NCBI GenBank assembly: GCA_964459305.1
Contig: CAYWNA010000027.1
Coordinates: 1 to 64,000 of the forward strand
DNA length: 64,000 bases
Reading direction: 5' to 3'
DNA from: CAYWNA01 sp964459305
GTDB taxonomy: Bacteria; Planctomycetota; Planctomycetia; Pirellulales; Pirellulaceae
The notes below the pieces were generated by a model. The model was given only the letters and a program-made list of their open reading frames with translations. It was not told the origin of the DNA and searched no databases. Position 1 is the first letter of the stretch, and every line of letters starts with the position of its first letter. Of the stretch, positions 60,762-64,000 are shown one piece after another. The position numbers were made by a program, and so were the translations under genes.

Positions 60762-62777
60762 ATGGCACGGGAAGAACGAGCACTGGAAACAAGCCAGACC
60801 CAACGTTCATGGCTTCGGCACCGTCTTGTGATCGGCGCCATCAGCATTGTGGTGTTCGTCGTGCTGCTAGTTCTTGGACCGAGGCTTCTCGCGATGTGGT
60901 CCCGCCACATGGCTTCTCGTGAGATGGACGCGTGGGCAATCAGCGCAGCTCAGGGATGGCTCGCAAGAGCCGCGTCGCTGAATCCATCAGACGGCCGGAC
61001 GGACTTGATGCAAGCCGCTTGTTATCGCCGGCTGGACCAGATGGACCGTTGGAGCGAAGCCCTGGAGTCTGCCAAACAAAAAGGAGCGCCGGCCACGCCA
61101 ACTCAGCAAGAGATCAAACTTGGCCTCATCCGCTCGGGGCAGTTCAATCAAGATGATGAGCTCCGGCTGGGGGAGTTGATCGAAGCAGGAGTATCGACGC
61201 ACGACGTTGCGGCAGCTTTCGTGCACGGCTATCTGGTTCGAGGAGACCGCGACAAGGCCAAGTTGCTTCTTGATAACTGGGAGACGACCTACCCAAACGA
61301 GGCCCACGTCGCGTATATGCGGGGATTCTACTGGTACCAGTCGGAAGAATCAGTCCCGGCCATGGTGAACTTCGAAGACACACTGGCCAAGCAGCCACGT
61401 CACGAACCGGCCCGCCGGGCCGTCGCCCAGTTGTGCGAGACGGGGGATCGGCTCGATCGAGCCCTGGAACACTTCATTGAATTCTCCAATCGCTCTCCCG
61501 CAGACACAGGGGCGAAGATGGGCCTGGCGAGAATCCTGCGAAAACTCGGACGCGTCCACCACGCACGACGAGGGCTGGATTCGCTGACGTCACACCCCGC
61601 ACCGCCTTCGGATGTTGCGACAGAGATGGCACAAATCGAGTTGGAGTCGGGCAACTACGAAGAAGCGGAACGTTGGTACGGTCGAGCGAATCTGGATGAA
61701 ACAGAAGATGCCGAGACTTTGTCCATTGCGGCGACCGCGTTCGCCCTCAACGGGAATGCGGCTGGGGCTGAACGGTTATTCGCTCGTAGCACCGCCACGA
61801 TGAGTGCTTCCACGCGAATGTATGACTTGGAGGTATTGCTGGCGATTAACCCCAGCGACAAGAATGCCGTGGATGAGCTGCGGCGTCTATCCGGACTCTC
61901 CAACACCGTATCCGCAGATGTTCAGGGCCATGTCACGAAACGGCCTCCATCAGACTCGCTGGGCAGCCCGGCTGCGTCCGGTCGCGATTTGTACGCGCAG
62001 CATTGCAGCGCGTGTCACGGGGCCAACGGCAATGGCGACGGTCGCGCGGCGCGGCACTTGTCTCCCCGGCCGCGGGACTTTCGTACCGAACGATTTCGCC
62101 TGGTTTCCGCGGTCAATGGTGTTCCAACGCTCGACGACGTGAAGGCGGTCACCAAGCGAGGAATGCCGGGCGCTTCGATGCCGGCGTTCGAGAACCTAAG
62201 CGAAGAGCAGCACCGGCTTCTGGCTCAAGAGGTGTTGCGACTGCATCGCGAGGGTGTGCGAAGCCGATTCATCGACATGCTGAAGAACGAGGGGGAAGAC
62301 ATCGACGAAAACGAGGTTAACCAAGTCGTTGAAGCCGTCACCTGTCCCGCGGAAGTTCTAGGCGTCCCGCAAATCGGCCCTTTGGATCCCCAAGCCGTCG
62401 CAAGAGGCAAAGAACTCTATTCACAACTGGGTTGCAGCAAGTGCCATGGGAACGACGGCACGGGTGCCCACGACACACATTCGTTCGACGGAATTGGGCG
62501 TCCGACGCGGGCCCGCGACCTGGTCCGCGAACCGTTCAAGGGCGGACAGGAACCTGAAGCAGTGTATTTGCGCATCGCTCTGGGAATGCCGGGCAGTCCT
62601 CATCCTGCCAGTCGCACCCTCTCCGAGGAACAATTGATCGATCTCGTGCATTTTTGTCGCTCGCTCTCGCAGGAACCGAAGCGGCTGCTAACGAACCATC
62701 AGCGGTCCTTACTGGCTTCTGGCAAAGCATACTTTTTGGCGTACGGCGGGTCTTCCACGCTCGAGCGGAACGATTGA
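60762..62777 (+). CDS. Membrane-anchored TPR protein with two c-type haem domains (671 aa)
   Basis: One membrane helix at about 23-42. TPR-like helical pairs at about 55-370 (DLMQAACYRRLDQMDRWSEA, EIELESGNYEEAERWYGRAN-like). Two cytochrome c domains follow: Cys415-Cys418-His419 (CSACH, with GASMPAF for the Met ligand) and Cys558-Cys561-His562 (CSKCH, with LGMPGSPHP). Both have the cytochrome c-553/CccA-like pattern. Start: ATG 60762, though the open frame extends to 60618; the ribosome site is weak (GGGAT). It is divergent from the FG-GAP-haem gene 330 bases away, and may pass electrons to it. Confidence 0.85.
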   Translation: MAREERALETSQTQRSWLRHRLVIGAISIVVFVVLLVLGPRLLAMWSRHMASREMDAWAISAAQGWLARAASLNPSDGRTDLMQAACYRRLDQMDRWSEALESAKQKGAPATPTQQEIKLGLIRSGQFNQDDELRLGELIEAGVSTHDVAAAFVHGYLVRGDRDKAKLLLDNWETTYPNEAHVAYMRGFYWYQSEESVPAMVNFEDTLAKQPRHEPARRAVAQLCETGDRLDRALEHFIEFSNRSPADTGAKMGLARILRKLGRVHHARRGLDSLTSHPAPPSDVATEMAQIELESGNYEEAERWYGRANLDETEDAETLSIAATAFALNGNAAGAERLFARSTATMSASTRMYDLEVLLAINPSDKNAVDELRRLSGLSNTVSADVQGHVTKRPPSDSLGSPAASGRDLYAQHCSACHGANGNGDGRAARHLSPRPRDFRTERFRLVSAVNGVPTLDDVKAVTKRGMPGASMPAFENLSEEQHRLLAQEVLRLHREGVRSRFIDMLKNEGEDIDENEVNQVVEAVTCPAEVLGVPQIGPLDPQAVARGKELYSQLGCSKCHGNDGTGAHDTHSFDGIGRPTRARDLVREPFKGGQEPEAVYLRIALGMPGSPHPASRTLSEEQLIDLVHFCRSLSQEPKRLLTNHQRSLLASGKAYFLAYGGSSTLERND

Positions 62778-62847
62778 CGTGCCCCGTCGCTTTTACCCAC
62801 CACGACGAAGCAATGGCTGACACATGAATAAAGTCGTAAGGGGATGA

Positions 62848-64000
62848 TATGAACCACCGTCACGGTATGCCAAGCGAAGCTTCCGGATGCAGGCACAATG
62901 AAGTTGAATTCGGCCATGGGCGCCTGGGACCGTGCGACAACGAGCTTCCAGACGATTGCTGCAAAAAGGCTCGCCACTCGTTTCTCGCGGCTCGATCCCA
63001 ACCATCCTCCCGCCATGTATTACTTTCGAGACTCTGCTCGTGTCTTCTCGCCCTCTTCGCCACGTGCGGGGCCGGAACAGGGCTTGCCGCTGACCGACTT
63101 GCTGCGTTTCCGGGCGCGGAGGGCTTTGGCGCAACCACGCCAGGCGGGCGAGGCGGCCGCGTCCTCTTCGTCACCAACCTCGGTGACTACCACCCGGCGA
63201 AGGAGGAACCGATTCAGGGCAGCCTCCGCCTCGCTTGCACGACTCCAGGCCGGCGAATCGTCGTTTTTCGCGTGTCCGGCACGATCATGCTGAAGGACAA
63301 GTTGGTGATCACCGAACCGTTCATTACCATCGCCGGACAGAGCGCGCCGGGCGACGGGATCTGCCTGCGGAATTGTTCTATGGCCATTGGCGATGCAGAG
63401 AATCCGGTCCGTGACGTGATCGTACGCTACCTGCGCGTGCGCCCCGGGCCGGATGGGCCTCAACACTACAATGACGTCGACGCGATCTCCGTCGAGCACG
63501 CCAACAACGTCATCATCGACCACTGCTCGCTCAGTTGGGATGTGGACGAAACGCTCACCATCAAGGGCGCGTGGTGGAACACGCATGGCAAGGAGTATTA
63601 TCAGGAGACGCACGATGTCACCGTTCAGTACTGCATTCTATCGGAAAGCCTCAACCGGAGCCGCCATCAAGCGCACGTGAAGCCACCCGCCATCGGCAAG
63701 CACAGCAAGACACTCATGATCGACGCCGGCGCGAATCGCATCAGTATCCACCATAATCTGCTGGCGCACGGCGACATGCGCAATCCCCTGTTCCCTTGCG
63801 AAATGGATGACCCGATCATCGTCGATTACGTCAACAACGTGGTCTACAACTTTGGCACGCGCGCCGGCGACGCCCACAAGAAGACGAACCGCCATGTCGA
63901 CCTCAACTTCGTCGGCAACTACTACTTCATGGGCCCAGACAGCGCGAAGATCCCCAGCCTGACGCTCTCGGTCGACACTCGTGTTTTTGCCTCTGGCAAC
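62848..64000 (+). CDS. Pectate-lyase-like exported protein (5' part, at least 384 aa)
   Basis: The frame opens at ATG 62848 (AAGGGG just upstream) and stays open to the window end. The first 65 residues are unusual: a polar stretch, then a hydrophobic segment around LCSCLLALFATCGAGTGLAA which looks like the true signal region. So the start may lie further in, though no in-frame ATG exists there. AFPGAEGFGATTPGGRGG and LFVTNLGDY begin a pectate-lyase parallel beta-helix domain. ILRYLRVRPG-like RYLRVRPG, NNVIIDHCSLSWDVDET and SIHHNLLAHG are the next strands. It would cut polygalacturonate or similar uronate polymers outside the cell. Confidence 0.85.

Overview
The window looks like a chromosomal segment from a planctomycete, probably of the Pirellulales type. 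This is inferred from gene content; no 16S or single-copy marker tree is possible here. The evidence is a moderately high G+C content, many secreted proteins with LamG, DUF1080, PQQ-like propeller, HEAT, FG-GAP and c-type haem (CXXCH) domains, Tat-exported Gfo/Idh/MocA and aldo/keto reductases, a sigma factor paired with a zinc-finger anti-sigma protein, and many long palindromic repeats between genes. About 41 protein genes, one tRNA and two gene remnants are supported. No CRISPR array, prophage or complete insertion sequence was seen.

Region by region. 480-4724 is a very large lipoprotein joining a beta-propeller, one c-type haem and HEAT repeats. 4808-17047 is a minus-strand run of seven genes for exported proteins: serine hydrolase, PQQ-like propeller, GH5-like hydrolase, two sialidase-type proteins (one internally duplicated), DUF1080 and a GH95-like glycosidase. 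This looks like a glycan-degradation locus. 17254-19721 holds a LamG protein, a Tat aldo/keto reductase and a tetrahaem cytochrome. 19769-22170 is a sigma/anti-sigma pair whose stop and start codons overlap. 22642-29713 has an LVIVD propeller, a PQQ-like propeller, and a probable amino-sugar set (Zn-dehydrogenase, DegT-type aminotransferase, NagA-like deacetylase). 30007-38414 is more housekeeping: aldose epimerase, RsmD, two exported cyclophilins in tandem, FucU, BioB, an exported phosphoesterase and Pcm.

38884-44839 carries an ACT protein, a zinc-ribbon membrane protein, a 36-residue membrane peptide not previously listed, a GT81-like glycosyltransferase, an SGNH hydrolase, a GT4 glycosyltransferase and CsrA. 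45194-45582 has the tail of a dead hsdM gene next to a tRNA-His gene that has its own promoter and terminator. 45785-49814 has a Gfo/Idh/MocA protein, a lipid-kinase-like protein and KdsA. KdsA points to Kdo and therefore a lipopolysaccharide outer membrane. 49931-57602 has a lipoprotein, a 1524-residue LamG/TIM-barrel protein with a palindrome inserted in frame, and an Ntn-hydrolase-like protein. 57713-62777 is a divergent locus of haem proteins (membrane protein and FG-GAP-haem protein on one strand, TPR-dihaem protein on the other). The window ends inside a pectate-lyase-like gene.

The most unusual features are the palindromic elements. At least seven sequence families are present, two are nested one inside another, one pair of copies lies 14 kb apart in opposite orientation, and one 108-base element sits in frame inside a coding sequence. 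No transposase that could move them is encoded here.
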